From Pokkaliibacter sp046614695 (GTDB lineage: Bacteria; Pseudomonadota; Gammaproteobacteria; Pseudomonadales; Balneatricaceae), in the NCBI RefSeq assembly GCF_046614695.1, contig NZ_JBKKHQ010000012.1, positions 186,001-250,000 of the forward strand: a stretch of 64,000 nucleotides of DNA. The letters are read 5' to 3'. Below the pieces are notes generated by a model. It was not told the DNA's origin. It worked only from the letters and a program-made list of their open reading frames with translations, and ran no database searches. A program made the translations under genes and the position numbers. This document shows, piece after piece, positions 1 through 8,685 of the stretch. Every line of letters starts with the position of its first letter. Within the stretch, counting starts at the first letter, position 1.

Positions 1-1161
1 CATAGAGAAGGCGATCGAGCCGTAGCTGTGTGATTTCTTCTGGGTCTTAAACTCACGGGTTTTGTAAACGTTGGAGAAGGTCAGCTTCATGTTGCTGTAG
101 GACATACTGACACCGGCACTCAAGTCACCCACCCAGAGGTTTTTATCAACACTCGGGCTGTCTTCGAAGGTGTTGCCGTCGAGGAAGATGTTGTGCAGCA
201 CCATCCTGCCTTCTGCAGAGACGAACACATGCCAGCCGAAACCGCCATCCAGTACGCGACTATCCCACTTCTCACCAGGGGCGCTGTTATCCCCCGCTGG
301 ACGGATCGAGGAAGAACCAAAGTCTGAGGGCAGACGATAGCCAATTCGATATTCAAGGCCGGTGGCAGCGCCGGTAAAGACGTTACCGGCGGAGACGCCG
401 TAGTGACCAATCAAGTCATTACTGTAGAGACCACCCAGGGCGGAACGAAACAGGCGGTTCTTTTCTGCATAGGTCACAGTGATACCGGGTTCGTTGTGTA
501 GCTGGTTATCCCAGCCCTTGAACTTGTCAAAACCGCGCAGCTTGTGAATAAAGTCCTGGGATTCATGGGCCAGTGAGGCTGGGCCCACAATGCCCAGCTG
601 TACTTCGGCGACTTTCAGCAGCTTGTTACTGTAACGACGCTGATAGGAAACCCCGCCAAAGAGATAGCCTGCGTAGGGGCGGTCATCCGGAATCAGCTCG
701 GTGGCGTCCTTGTCCGCCGGGGTGTACATGGTCTGACCCAGATAAACCACGACATTACGCTGTTCTGCCGGATTCTTACCGCTCAGCCACACCATGTTGC
801 TGTTAATAAACTTAAGCCAGCCGGGGAGTGAAGGGTCATTCTCAAAGGTGTTGAGATCAGGAGAGATCCAGGACGCTTTGACCCCATTGGTGTATTGCTG
901 GTCAGTGTTGGTAAAGAGGTCATTGTCCAGATAAAGATTGAGCGTCCAGAGCCGTTTTGGGTCTTTCGCATCCGGTATTGCAGACTGGTTCTCAGGCAGT
1001 GGCCGTGATGCAGCAGAGGTTTTTTCTGTCGCATTGGCGGGCAGTGCCGAATTGTCTGAAGAATTGACGACAGGTGTTGGAGTCGCACCTGCGGCCAGAG
1101 TCCAGCCCGGCAGGGTGGCCAGAGTTAAACAGCTTGCCAGCAGACAGCGTTGATAAGACAT
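1..1161 (-). CDS. LpxR-like lipid A 3'-O-deacylase (DUF2219), 3' end cut by window
   Basis: The frame runs from ATG at 1161 to the window edge (387 codons, no stop), so only the last few residues are missing. An N-terminal signal peptide (about residues 1-23) is followed by a Ser/Thr/Ala/Pro-rich linker to about residue 70. The LpxR signature begins at N80-D81 (LDNDLFTNTDQQYTNG). A His in QLHNEPG further on fits the family's conserved His. The last residues, YGSIAFS, look like the closing beta strand of a barrel. LpxR enzymes are outer-membrane beta-barrels that remove the 3'-acyloxyacyl group of lipid A. AGGAAG lies about 8 nt before the ATG. Family assignment is good; activity on lipid A is inferred, and the linker is longer than I expect for LpxR. 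Confidence 0.82.
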   Translation of the reverse strand, partial: MSYQRCLLASCLTLATLPGWTLAAGATPTPVVNSSDNSALPANATEKTSAASRPLPENQSAIPDAKDPKRLWTLNLYLDNDLFTNTDQQYTNGVKASWISPDLNTFENDPSLPGWLKFINSNMVWLSGKNPAEQRNVVVYLGQTMYTPADKDATELIPDDRPYAGYLFGGVSYQRRYSNKLLKVAEVQLGIVGPASLAHESQDFIHKLRGFDKFKGWDNQLHNEPGITVTYAEKNRLFRSALGGLYSNDLIGHYGVSAGNVFTGAATGLEYRIGYRLPSDFGSSSIRPAGDNSAPGEKWDSRVLDGGFGWHVFVSAEGRMVLHNIFLDGNTFEDSPSVDKNLWVGDLSAGVSMSYSNMKLTFSNVYKTREFKTQKKSHSYGSIAFSM

Positions 1162-1466
1162 GCTTTCAATCTTCCTGAAGTACGGCAGCCTGAATACTGC
1201 CCGAGGAGCCAGGTGAGGGCTCGTCCTTATTGCTCGATCGTTTCCGGTCCTGTACGAACCAGACGCAGAGATAGTGTTGCTCAACAATGCTAAGCGATTC
1301 TTAACCGGGCAATCACCTTGGTAAGCAGTGTTTGCTGTCCCATCACCCGTGTTTCAAGGGCTGTGGTGATCAATCTGTTAAAAAATGGACTGCTGAGTTT
1401 GATTAAGCTTACTTGTGGGCTTCATGACTCGCCAGCGCCCGAATGTTTCAGCTCGCTTCGTGACGC
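1162..1466. other. Intergenic region, no gene recognised
   Basis: About 300 bases lie between the start of the LpxR-like gene and the end of the Lrp-type gene, both on the minus strand. Short open frames here have no recognisable protein features. The stretch presumably holds the promoter of the LpxR-like gene. I see no convincing operator or terminator. Confidence 0.5.
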
Positions 1467-1736
1467 TCAGATTGCGAACATCGAGTCCAGATCGTGTTTT
1501 GAATAGGCTTTAAACGCCATCATGGTTTCGGTCTCGAGAATGCCATCGATTTGATGCATTTGTTCAGTCACCAAAGTGGCCAGCTCGTCATTATTCTGAA
1601 CACGGGCGATGGCAACGAGGTCATGACGGCCACTGGTTGAGAACACTTCGGAAATTCCTTTGAGCTCGACCAGGCGTTCGGCCACCTGATTGACGCGCTT
1701 TTTCTCAACGTTAAGCAAAATGATAAAAGTGACCAT
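1467..1736 (-). CDS. Stand-alone Lrp/AsnC ligand-binding (RAM) domain protein
   Basis: This 89-residue protein consists only of the alpha/beta ligand-binding and oligomerisation domain of the Lrp/AsnC family. It opens with a MVTFIILLNVEKKRV strand-helix, has the GI.EV...SGRHDLVA.ARV core and ends with ETETMMAFKAYSKHDLDSMF. The helix-turn-helix half of a normal Lrp (about 150 residues) is absent. Stand-alone domains of this kind are widespread; they may bind amino acids or form mixed oligomers with full-length Lrp proteins. GAGG lies upstream of the ATG at 1736. It is divergent from tatD. Its ligand and partner are unknown. Confidence 0.82.
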   Translation of the reverse strand: MVTFIILLNVEKKRVNQVAERLVELKGISEVFSTSGRHDLVAIARVQNNDELATLVTEQMHQIDGILETETMMAFKAYSKHDLDSMFAI

Positions 1737-1923
1737 GATAATTCAATCCTCAAGCCCGGCGGGTGGTGAGGGGTCAAGGCGTTCTTGACCCATCGGTTGA
1801 TAATAGCATAGCCCCCTGAGGCTTCGGTCAGGGAATCTCGAATGTGATGGTCGCGCTGCTATCACCTGTGTGTCCTGTTACTCTGTGCTCACTGATTCCC
1901 GAGTTTCTGACAAGACCGTGACA

Positions 1924-2736
1924 ATGGCATTACCCCGGTACCTGATCGACAGTCACAGCCATCTGGATTTTGCTCGTCTTGCGCCTGTGCTGAGTAGCGC
2001 TCTGGATGAGGCTCGCACTGCCGGAATTCGTCAGTGGATTGTGCCCGGTACGACGCGCCAGGCCTCTGCACAGCAACGAGCGGTGGTGGATAAACACACC
2101 GGGCTGTTCGCTGCCCTGGGACTTCATCCTTACTTTATTGCTGAGCATACTCCGGCAGATCTTGAGTGGCTCAGGCGGGGAGTCATGGAGGCGCCTGCCC
2201 AGTCACTGGTGGCGGTGGGAGAATGTGGGCTGGATGCGATGCTGTCAGGTGAGCTGTACTGGGACTGGCAGCTGGAGCTCTGTGAGGCCCAGTTGGCACT
2301 GGCTAAAGCCTGTGATCTGCCGGTGATTCTGCATGTGAGAAAAGCGCATCAGGAACTGTTCAGGCTACTTAAAAAAGCCAGCCTGCCACGTGCAGGTGTG
2401 ATTCATGCCTACACGGGTAGCTACCAGCAGGCCAGTGCCTACGTTGATCTGGGCTTTTGCCTGGGTGCCGGTGGGGCCATCACCTACGAGCGTGCCAGTA
2501 AAACCCGTGATACCTTTAGCCGCCTGCCTGTGGAGCATATTCTGCTGGAAACCGATGCGCCGGATATGCCCGTGCAGGGTTTTCAGGGGCAGGTAAATTT
2601 GCCTGTTCGCATGCTCGATACCCTGAACGTGCTGGCTCAGCTAAGGGGCCAGTCTGCTGAGGCTCTGGGCCAGCAGTTAACCGAGAATACCCGTCGTCTG
2701 TTTCGCTTGCCGATAGCGGCCGATATTAAGGAGTGA
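1924..2736 (+). CDS. TatD family metal-dependent hydrolase
   Basis: A 270-residue TIM-barrel hydrolase of the TatD/YcfH/YjjV family, which includes metal-dependent DNases and deoxyribonucleases. The HxH metal ligands are in DSHSHLDF near the N-terminus. GECGLD supplies the bridging Glu, HVRKAHQELF and HAYTGS supply later His ligands, and LLETDAPDMP supplies the final Asp. I chose ATG 1924 because the family motif follows within nine residues; an in-frame GTG at 1870 would add 18 residues with no family similarity. Neither start has a strong ribosome site. The stop is four bases before the MOSC gene, so the two are probably co-transcribed. Confidence 0.88.
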   Translation: MALPRYLIDSHSHLDFARLAPVLSSALDEARTAGIRQWIVPGTTRQASAQQRAVVDKHTGLFAALGLHPYFIAEHTPADLEWLRRGVMEAPAQSLVAVGECGLDAMLSGELYWDWQLELCEAQLALAKACDLPVILHVRKAHQELFRLLKKASLPRAGVIHAYTGSYQQASAYVDLGFCLGAGGAITYERASKTRDTFSRLPVEHILLETDAPDMPVQGFQGQVNLPVRMLDTLNVLAQLRGQSAEALGQQLTENTRRLFRLPIAADIKE

Positions 2737-2740
2737 ATGA

Positions 2741-3856
2741 ATGAAACTGGCCGAAATCAGTGTCTATCCGATCAAGTCCTGTCAGGGCGTGCAGCTGTCG
2801 GAGGCCTGGGTGGCGAAAGATGGTCTCAGTGTTGATCGGCGCTGGATGGTGGTTGATGCGGACGGTAAATTCATCACCGGACGATCTCACTCCAAACTCA
2901 CGCTAATCAAGGCGCATCTGCAGTTTGATGGTCTGATGCTACAGGCTCCCGGCATGTCCCCGCTGGCATTGAAAATTGCAGATTTCTCCGATGACTATAA
3001 GCCTGTCACCGTCTGGTCGAGTCATATTGATGCCCAGTGCACGACCATGGAAGCGGATGCCTGGCTGAGCGAGTTTCTGGGTGAGCCGGTACATTTGCGC
3101 TATCAGGGGCCGAAGATGCACCGGCCCATCGCCAAACTCGATTACAGCGTCAGCTTTGCTGACGGTTTCCCTCTGCTGCTGACAACCTCGGCCTCACTGG
3201 CAGAGCTGCAGCGCCGCAGCCCGGACGCGGTGCCTATGGAGCGCTTTCGGACCAATCTGGTGATTGATGGCACTTTACCCTTTGAAGAAGATGACTGGGT
3301 CGAATTGCAAATTGGCGAGGTGCGTTTTGCCAACGTGAAGCCCTGCGCACGCTGTGTGTTCACCACCCTTGATCCCCACAGTCAGAGCTACGATGAAGAC
3401 ATGGAGCCGCTGGCGACGCTGCAAACCTTTCGACAGGACGATAAGGGCGAGGTGTACTTTGGGGTGAATCTCATCGCCCTGAACACGGGCAGCATTCGTG
3501 CCGGAGACGATGTGAGGGTGCTGGTGCGCTCACCGGGGCCACGTTATCCGGAGCGTCCCCGGGCGCTGCTGAAGGAAGTTGTTACGGACTCTGCGACGCA
3601 TAGGATCAGCTTGTCCGGGCAAGGGAGTTTCGAGGGTAGCGGTGAGCGTCCACTGCTTGATCAGATTGAGCAGGCCGGAATGGAGTTACCTTCCAGCTGT
3701 CGTGCAGGTATCTGCGGCGCTTGTAAGGTGAAGCTGATCGCCGGGCAGGTCAGTAGTCGTAGTGTGGCACCGTTATCTTCGCAGGAGCAGGAAGAGGGGA
3801 TGATTCTGAGCTGCTGCAGTTATCCTCTCAGTGATGTGGAGCTGGCTTCACGTTAG
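2741..3856 (+). CDS. ycbX: YcbX-like MOSC domain protein with C-terminal 2Fe-2S ferredoxin domain
   Basis: The 371-residue length matches E. coli YcbX, which with molybdenum cofactor helps detoxify N-hydroxylated base analogues. An N-terminal MOSC_N barrel (SVYPIKSCQGV) is followed by a MOSC domain. The NVKPCARCVFTTLDP motif contains the Cys expected to bind the cofactor. A plant-type ferredoxin domain closes the protein, with cluster ligands C320, C325 and C328 in CRAGICGAC and a fourth in the CC pair near residue 358. AAGGAG lies 6-7 nt before the ATG. It follows tatD by four bases and ends before a bidirectional terminator. Confidence 0.9.
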   Translation: MKLAEISVYPIKSCQGVQLSEAWVAKDGLSVDRRWMVVDADGKFITGRSHSKLTLIKAHLQFDGLMLQAPGMSPLALKIADFSDDYKPVTVWSSHIDAQCTTMEADAWLSEFLGEPVHLRYQGPKMHRPIAKLDYSVSFADGFPLLLTTSASLAELQRRSPDAVPMERFRTNLVIDGTLPFEEDDWVELQIGEVRFANVKPCARCVFTTLDPHSQSYDEDMEPLATLQTFRQDDKGEVYFGVNLIALNTGSIRAGDDVRVLVRSPGPRYPERPRALLKEVVTDSATHRISLSGQGSFEGSGERPLLDQIEQAGMELPSSCRAGICGACKVKLIAGQVSSRSVAPLSSQEQEEGMILSCCSYPLSDVELASR

Positions 3857-3879
3857 CGTTAGGCAGAGGTTAAGCATAA

Positions 3880-3908
3880 AAAAAACCGGGCAGATGGCCC
3901 GGTTTTTT
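3880..3908. terminator. Bidirectional intrinsic terminator between ycbX and fabY
   Basis: A perfect 6-bp CCGGGC/GCCCGG stem with a 5-base loop is flanked by six A on the left and six T on the right. It can therefore end transcription from both sides, serving the convergent ycbX and fabY genes. Confidence 0.9.
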
Positions 3909-3925
3909 ATGCACTGGAAAGTCGA

Positions 3926-5839
3926 TCAGCTCATATCTCCGAACGGATTATCCAGTTTCAGGTTAACGCTCTGTGCATAGCCCGGCAGACGAATCTCATC
4001 AGCGCTGATGCTCAGGTCTTCACCGGCCAGAACGTCCTGTCCGAAATGATAGACCGGGCTGGCGGTACCGTGAGTGGCTGCGGTGTCGTATTCCGACGCT
4101 TTCTCTTGAGCCGCTTCCTGACCTTTGCGCATGGCGGTGATGGCATCTTTTCCATGACGCTTGGCCAGCATGGCCATGGTGACATGAGGTGCCAGTACCG
4201 CAGAGCTGGCATTGTTACCACCGAAGCCCTTGGAGTTCAGCAGGATGGAATCAATATCCGTCAGGCCAACCTGCGTGTGCTCGGGCTGAATCCTGAGGTT
4301 GGACGCATTCACATCATCAGCCACGTGATCAATGGTGCCGATGCCGGGAATGATGCCATGAGCCCAGACGCCCAGTGCATTCACCAGCTGATCTCCCGCA
4401 GCGGTGCCCTGGGAATGGCCGAGGAAGCATTTGATCGCGGCGACCGGCCATTGGGGGATATCAAAGGCTTTGGCAATTTCATTCAGCACGTGAGATTCCG
4501 TTGTCCGGTTCTGTGGTGTGCTGGTGCCGTGAGCATGAATAAAGGAGCGATTGCGCAGGGAGTCTTCGCCCAGCATGGCGCGAACAAGGCCAGCGGTTTT
4601 GCCGAGTGTCAGGTAGTTACCGATACCCGGTGCTGAGATGGATTTCTTGTTGCCATCGGCATTCACAAACACATCCGGAACAGAACCAAAGACCTGAGCG
4701 CCCATTTCAACGGCGAGGTCATCGGACATCAGCATGACAAACTGAGCCGCTTCGCCGACAGTGAAACCGCAGTTGGTCGAGAACGGACGGCAGGAGCGAC
4801 GGTAATGCGCCTCTGTCAGCTCGGCAATGTTGTCGAGGTCGCGCAGATTCTTGTCTTCGGCCAGTGCGCCCATGGCGCGGAAGCCTTCAATAATTTCCGG
4901 CGTAATCGGGGTGTCACTGCCGCCCACCATAACCACTTTGCGGGCACCGGAGCGAATGTCCTGAACGCCAAGCTGCAGGTTATAGAGGAATGAAGAACAC
5001 GCGCCCAGCACAGTGCCGGTTGCACCCACGCTGCCAAGAACATAGGCGTTGATAAAGTCAGCAGGCATCTGGCCGTAGCCCAGAGGCATCTGCTTGGACG
5101 TCGTGCGCTTGCCCATGAAAGGGGCTTTGAGCATGCCGCCAAAACCGTAGTCATCCAGCTGGCCGATGGAGTTACCGGCATACACGGCAATCTGGTCAGG
5201 ACGAACACGATCACGAATTCGCTGCCAGTCGATACCCATGGAGCCCAAGCAATCGGACGCGCCGAAGATGGACATTTGCAATGCACGCGGATGATGACGG
5301 GACTGGTAAAGCTCGCCCGGCGCAAAGCCGGTAGGCAACTGGCCACCGCTCTGAACCGGAGCGGTACGATAGTCGTATAAAAGAACATCCAGAGGGTCGG
5401 CGGTTTTTACCTTGAGATAACCGCTGCCGATATCTTCAGTCACCCAGCTGGAGGGAATCTGCTCAGGCATATGGCGCTGGCGGATGACAAAACTGTGGCT
5501 GCCGTCCTCTTCCGGTGCCAGCGTTGCCGCCACCTGATGAGGCACATTGTTGATATCAAAGGCTTCGTGATTGATGCGGCGAATCAGGGTGTTATTCAGG
5601 ATGTAATCTCTGAAAAGCGCAACCACATCGCGGGATGACAGGGGCTGATTCTGAACATCGAAAAACTGGCCGTTTTCAGCGCGGGCCAATCCCATCATGG
5701 TGGCCAGACCGAGTAGGGTCTGATGAGAAACTTCGTCAGAGAGCTGATCAATAACCTGGCGACGATAACCGTGGTGAAAAGAGGTGCGCCCGGAGGCGTT
5801 GACTCCGCCAAAACCGACGATGACAGGCAAATAAGACAA
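3926..5839 (-). CDS. fabY: FabY-type beta-ketoacyl-ACP synthase
   Basis: A 637-residue condensing enzyme of the kind that starts fatty acid synthesis in Pseudomonas, joining acetyl-CoA and malonyl-ACP in place of FabH. The catalytic Cys is in GACSSFLYNLQLG, the first His in HAHGTSTPQN and the second in GHSQGTAAGD. I chose a TTG start at 5839. It has AGAGG about 7 nt upstream and gives the N-terminus M-SYLPVIVGFGGVNASGR, which matches FabY proteins. The open frame continues 67 codons further upstream to 6040, but that extension has no family similarity and no ribosome site. It converges with ycbX and is divergent from the YiaD-like gene. Confidence 0.88.
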   Translation of the reverse strand: MSYLPVIVGFGGVNASGRTSFHHGYRRQVIDQLSDEVSHQTLLGLATMMGLARAENGQFFDVQNQPLSSRDVVALFRDYILNNTLIRRINHEAFDINNVPHQVAATLAPEEDGSHSFVIRQRHMPEQIPSSWVTEDIGSGYLKVKTADPLDVLLYDYRTAPVQSGGQLPTGFAPGELYQSRHHPRALQMSIFGASDCLGSMGIDWQRIRDRVRPDQIAVYAGNSIGQLDDYGFGGMLKAPFMGKRTTSKQMPLGYGQMPADFINAYVLGSVGATGTVLGACSSFLYNLQLGVQDIRSGARKVVMVGGSDTPITPEIIEGFRAMGALAEDKNLRDLDNIAELTEAHYRRSCRPFSTNCGFTVGEAAQFVMLMSDDLAVEMGAQVFGSVPDVFVNADGNKKSISAPGIGNYLTLGKTAGLVRAMLGEDSLRNRSFIHAHGTSTPQNRTTESHVLNEIAKAFDIPQWPVAAIKCFLGHSQGTAAGDQLVNALGVWAHGIIPGIGTIDHVADDVNASNLRIQPEHTQVGLTDIDSILLNSKGFGGNNASSAVLAPHVTMAMLAKRHGKDAITAMRKGQEAAQEKASEYDTAATHGTASPVYHFGQDVLAGEDLSISADEIRLPGYAQSVNLKLDNPFGDMS

Positions 5840-6092
5840 AGAAACATCCTCTCGAGGTTTGGTGGCTACAGATAAATACACACCATGTATGTCGTAGATT
5901 CCCGGCTTCTCAAGTCCGGGTTGCGCCTTCTGAAACGCGCGGTGGGGGAGCATAAGGAGAACAAAAGCGTGATGACTTGTATAAACCCTGCTTCTGCCAC
6001 CATAAACAGCTCTCAGGCATCCACGCATTGTATAGAGCAACCGACTGTGTGACCAGTAGATGACGCTCTCGAACTAAGTAAGGAAAGTGCAT

Positions 6093-6752
6093 ATGAAAAC
6101 ACGGAAACTTATCGTCGCCTCCACCCTAATGGTATTTCTGGGCGGCTGTATGACCAATGACCCCTACACGGGCCAGCAGAAAGTGAACGATACCACCAAA
6201 GGCGCGGGTATTGGCGCGTTAGCCGGTGCAGCGCTGGGTGCCGCTGTGACCAGTGGTAAAAATCATGGTCGTGGTGCTCTGGCCGGAGCCGCTCTCGGCG
6301 CCGCTGTCGGTGGTGGTGTGGGGTATTATCTGGACAAGCAGGAAGCTCAGTTGCGCCAGCAATTACAGGGCTCCGGCGTACAGGTTCAGCGTAATGGTGA
6401 TCAGATCAACCTGATCATGCCCGGTAACATTACCTTCGCGACTGACAGCACTCAGCTCGAAGCTTCTTTCTACTCGACTCTGGATTCAGTGGTTAAAGTG
6501 CTGAAAGAATTCGATAAGACACACCTTGATGTGATCGGTTACACCGACTCCACCGGCTCCTTTGAGCACAATCAGGTACTTTCCGAAGGCCGAGCCAATG
6601 CGGTCGCTTCTTACCTGTTGCAGCAGGGCGTGGCTTCAAGCCGTGTCACTGCCCGTGGTCTGGGTGAGCGTAACCCCATCGCGACTAACGATACCGCTGA
6701 GGGGCGTTCACAGAACCGCCGTGTTGAGCTGCAGATTCGTCCCATACAATAA
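6093..6752 (+). CDS. OmpA-family outer-membrane lipoprotein, YiaD-like
   Basis: A 219-residue lipoprotein: signal peptide with lipobox LGGC, then a paired glycine-zipper segment (repeated ALAGAALGAAV, about residues 35-75) and a C-terminal OmpA peptidoglycan-binding domain (about residues 105-215). The OmpA domain shows NITFATDSTQL, VIGYTDSTGS and a final SQNRRVELQI. The protein should anchor the outer membrane to the cell wall, as E. coli YiaD does. AAGGAAA lies before ATG 6093; an in-frame GTG two codons earlier is less well placed. A strong terminator follows. Confidence 0.9.
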   Translation: MKTRKLIVASTLMVFLGGCMTNDPYTGQQKVNDTTKGAGIGALAGAALGAAVTSGKNHGRGALAGAALGAAVGGGVGYYLDKQEAQLRQQLQGSGVQVQRNGDQINLIMPGNITFATDSTQLEASFYSTLDSVVKVLKEFDKTHLDVIGYTDSTGSFEHNQVLSEGRANAVASYLLQQGVASSRVTARGLGERNPIATNDTAEGRSQNRRVELQIRPIQ

Positions 6753-6774
6753 GCTCAGGCTCTCTGCTAAAAAA

Positions 6775-6800
6775 ACAAAGCCCCCATTTGGGGGCTTTGT
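6775..6800. terminator. Bidirectional intrinsic terminator
   Basis: An 11-bp perfect stem (ACAAAGCCCCC / GGGGGCTTTGT, loop ATTT) lies between the convergent YiaD-like and ZapB-like genes. Seven A at 6769-6775 act as a U-tract for the minus strand. There is no long T-run on the plus side, so it is stronger in the minus direction. Confidence 0.8.
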
Positions 6801-6826
6801 GCATTTGAAAGCGAGGTGTACAGATT

Positions 6827-7012
6827 TTACAGCTGATTCAGTTGTTCAAACTTGTCCAGCATGCCCTTCAGGGCGCCTTCCCATTGCTGTTGCTGTTCTT
6901 CAAGGCTGGTTTTGGCATCACGCAGCTCGGTGACTTCCATTCGTAGCAGCTCGACTTCTTCGATGAGACTCTGGATTTTGTTATCGAGGCTGGACAGTAA
7001 TTCGTTATGCAT
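6827..7012 (-). CDS. Small coiled-coil protein, ZapB-like (DUF904)
   Basis: A 61-residue, almost wholly coiled-coil protein with heptads from about residue 5 to 55 (SLDNKIQSLIEEVELLRMEV). Its C-terminal QQWEGALKGMLDKFEQL resembles the end of ZapB, the FtsZ-ring-associated cell division factor. E. coli ZapB is 81 residues, so this is a short version. It lies about 100 bases downstream of flgT on the same strand. The ZapB call rests on length, coiled coil and the C-terminal resemblance, so it is likely but not certain. Confidence 0.68.
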   Translation of the reverse strand: MHNELLSSLDNKIQSLIEEVELLRMEVTELRDAKTSLEEQQQQWEGALKGMLDKFEQLNQL

Positions 7013-7110
7013 GGGACTAATCCTGATATTACGGTAAAAAATGGGTTCCCGTGGCCTACGTGGGGGTGGGAAACCCGAGTCTCAAGAGAGACGACGGCAT
7101 GCTACCGGAT

Positions 7111-8373
7111 TTACCAGGCAAAAACGCGGTCATCTTGCTGAATATTGATCTGACTTGCGTCAAAAGGCAGCGTCAGCCAGGACGAGTCTCCCTGAATGCT
7201 GGTGACTTTCGCGGTGGAGCCGGTGTCATCCAGCTGTGGATAAACATCACCCTGTGGGCCGTAGTCGTATCGTTGACGATAGACCTGCAAGGTGTCCCCA
7301 ACACGAAGCCCCGCCTGACGTCCGGCATTGACCAGTAAGCGTGGCCCTTCCGAGCGGATAATCCGGGCATTGAAAGGCTGGCACTGCAGCAAATCACCCA
7401 CATGCGCATCGATATCGTTCAGGGTCAGATTCACCGCCTGACCGTAGAGGCTTTTCCAGAAAGTGGCGGTGCCAAAGCCGACGCTCTGGGTATGGTCGCT
7501 GATCCAGGCACCTTGAGTAGAGTAAGAATGCTGCCAGATCAGTTGGCCGTCGTTCGCATCATGGATAAAGACCTCAATGGCAAACTGACGGTAACGACCT
7601 TCCACAAAGGGCAGATACTGGCGCAGGTTCTCGGGGTCAATCACTGAAGGCAGTTTGCTTTGACCCACAGGTGCTAACGAGAGATCTGTCAGGCGGCCGG
7701 AAATCACATACTGAATATTGGTCATGTGACGCAGAATCGGCAACGCCAGACTGATATTGGGCAGCTCGCCGGCGGTCGGTGCCGTACTGGCTGGCAACAC
7801 CTGCAGCTGACCGGAGGGTATAAGGTTCAGCCCCGGCGTCCCCTGCATCCGTCTTGCCATTTCCTGGCTTAAATCCTGACTGATGTTGCCGATGCGTCCG
7901 AGAGTGGCATCATCCGGATGTACCAGCGGGAAGGCGGCAATCACCACATTCTTGCGATAGTTACTGGTCTGGCCGGGGCGGCTGCAGCTCTGGCGTGACT
8001 CAATGTCGGCCTCAATAAAGACCGTCAGTACATTCTGACTGACCACTTCACGAGTGACTTTAATGGTGCGAATGCGGCCTTCAGCTCCCATGCGGGCGGT
8101 GTCATGGCGCAGAATGCCATTATCGACTTCCTGACTGGTGCTGAACCAGTTACCGGCCTGCAGCAGTGCCAGGCGGGAGGCTTCTGCAATCGCATCCTCG
8201 CGGGCTTTCGCTTTACCTTCGGGGCCAATCAACGCCTGACCCTGAGAGCTGACGGTCATGGCCTGAGTCACAAGGCTGAATGTCAGGCCAATCAATAGCA
8301 TCAGCAGACGAGTGAAGAACGAGGTGAAGGCAAAGCGGTTGTGCGGGGATCGTTGTTGTTGGAATAAGGTCAT
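7111..8373 (-). CDS. flgT: Flagellar assembly protein T (FlgT)
   Basis: A 420-residue secreted protein with an N-terminal signal segment (LLMLLIGLTFSLVTQA). It has the FlgT layout: an N-terminal domain rich in conserved Ala/Glu (GKAKAREDAIAEASRLALLQAG), a middle domain (NVVIAAFPLVHPDDATLGRI) and a C-terminal SH3-like domain (LLVNAGRQAGLRVGDTLQVYR). FlgT forms the H-ring of Vibrio sodium-driven flagella and stabilises the basal body at the outer membrane. I prefer ATG 8373; an in-frame GTG at 8388 is also possible. It is divergent from the flgO-flgP operon, the arrangement known from Vibrio. Confidence 0.87.
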   Translation of the reverse strand: MTLFQQQRSPHNRFAFTSFFTRLLMLLIGLTFSLVTQAMTVSSQGQALIGPEGKAKAREDAIAEASRLALLQAGNWFSTSQEVDNGILRHDTARMGAEGRIRTIKVTREVVSQNVLTVFIEADIESRQSCSRPGQTSNYRKNVVIAAFPLVHPDDATLGRIGNISQDLSQEMARRMQGTPGLNLIPSGQLQVLPASTAPTAGELPNISLALPILRHMTNIQYVISGRLTDLSLAPVGQSKLPSVIDPENLRQYLPFVEGRYRQFAIEVFIHDANDGQLIWQHSYSTQGAWISDHTQSVGFGTATFWKSLYGQAVNLTLNDIDAHVGDLLQCQPFNARIIRSEGPRLLVNAGRQAGLRVGDTLQVYRQRYDYGPQGDVYPQLDDTGSTAKVTSIQGDSSWLTLPFDASQINIQQDDRVFAW

Positions 8374-8523
8374 GGACGCATCCGTCACGGGGGCTTAAGT
8401 CACACTATACTGTTCGGCGTTACTACTGGTTTTCAATCTTGGCTACTGCCAGTATTAAACGGCTAACGGCGGCTCAGAAACAGCGTATTGGCAAGAAAAG
8501 GCCGAACAGCGATAAAGAGTAGA

Positions 8524-8550
8524 TAAAGTTGTACTCCCCGCTGCCGATAA
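8524..8550 (+). promoter_or_regulatory. Sigma-28 (FliA) promoter of the flgO-flgP operon
   Basis: TAAAGTTG at 8524-8531, an 11-base spacer, then GCCGATAA at 8543-8550. This is a near-perfect match to the FliA consensus (TAAAGTTT-N11-GCCGATAA). It points right, about 135 bases ahead of the cysteine-rich protein gene that opens the flgO-flgP operon. It predicts late, FliA-dependent expression. Confidence 0.9.
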
Positions 8551-8685
8551 CCTCAAGGCATGTTGCCTTCAATCCACGGAAAGCTGGAGCTCAATGGATT
8601 GCTGCGCAGTGCCCAAGATCAAGCTTCTCAGGCCGCTGGCAGGGTGCCGGATAACCTGAAATGGCGCAAACACAGGACTATATCG

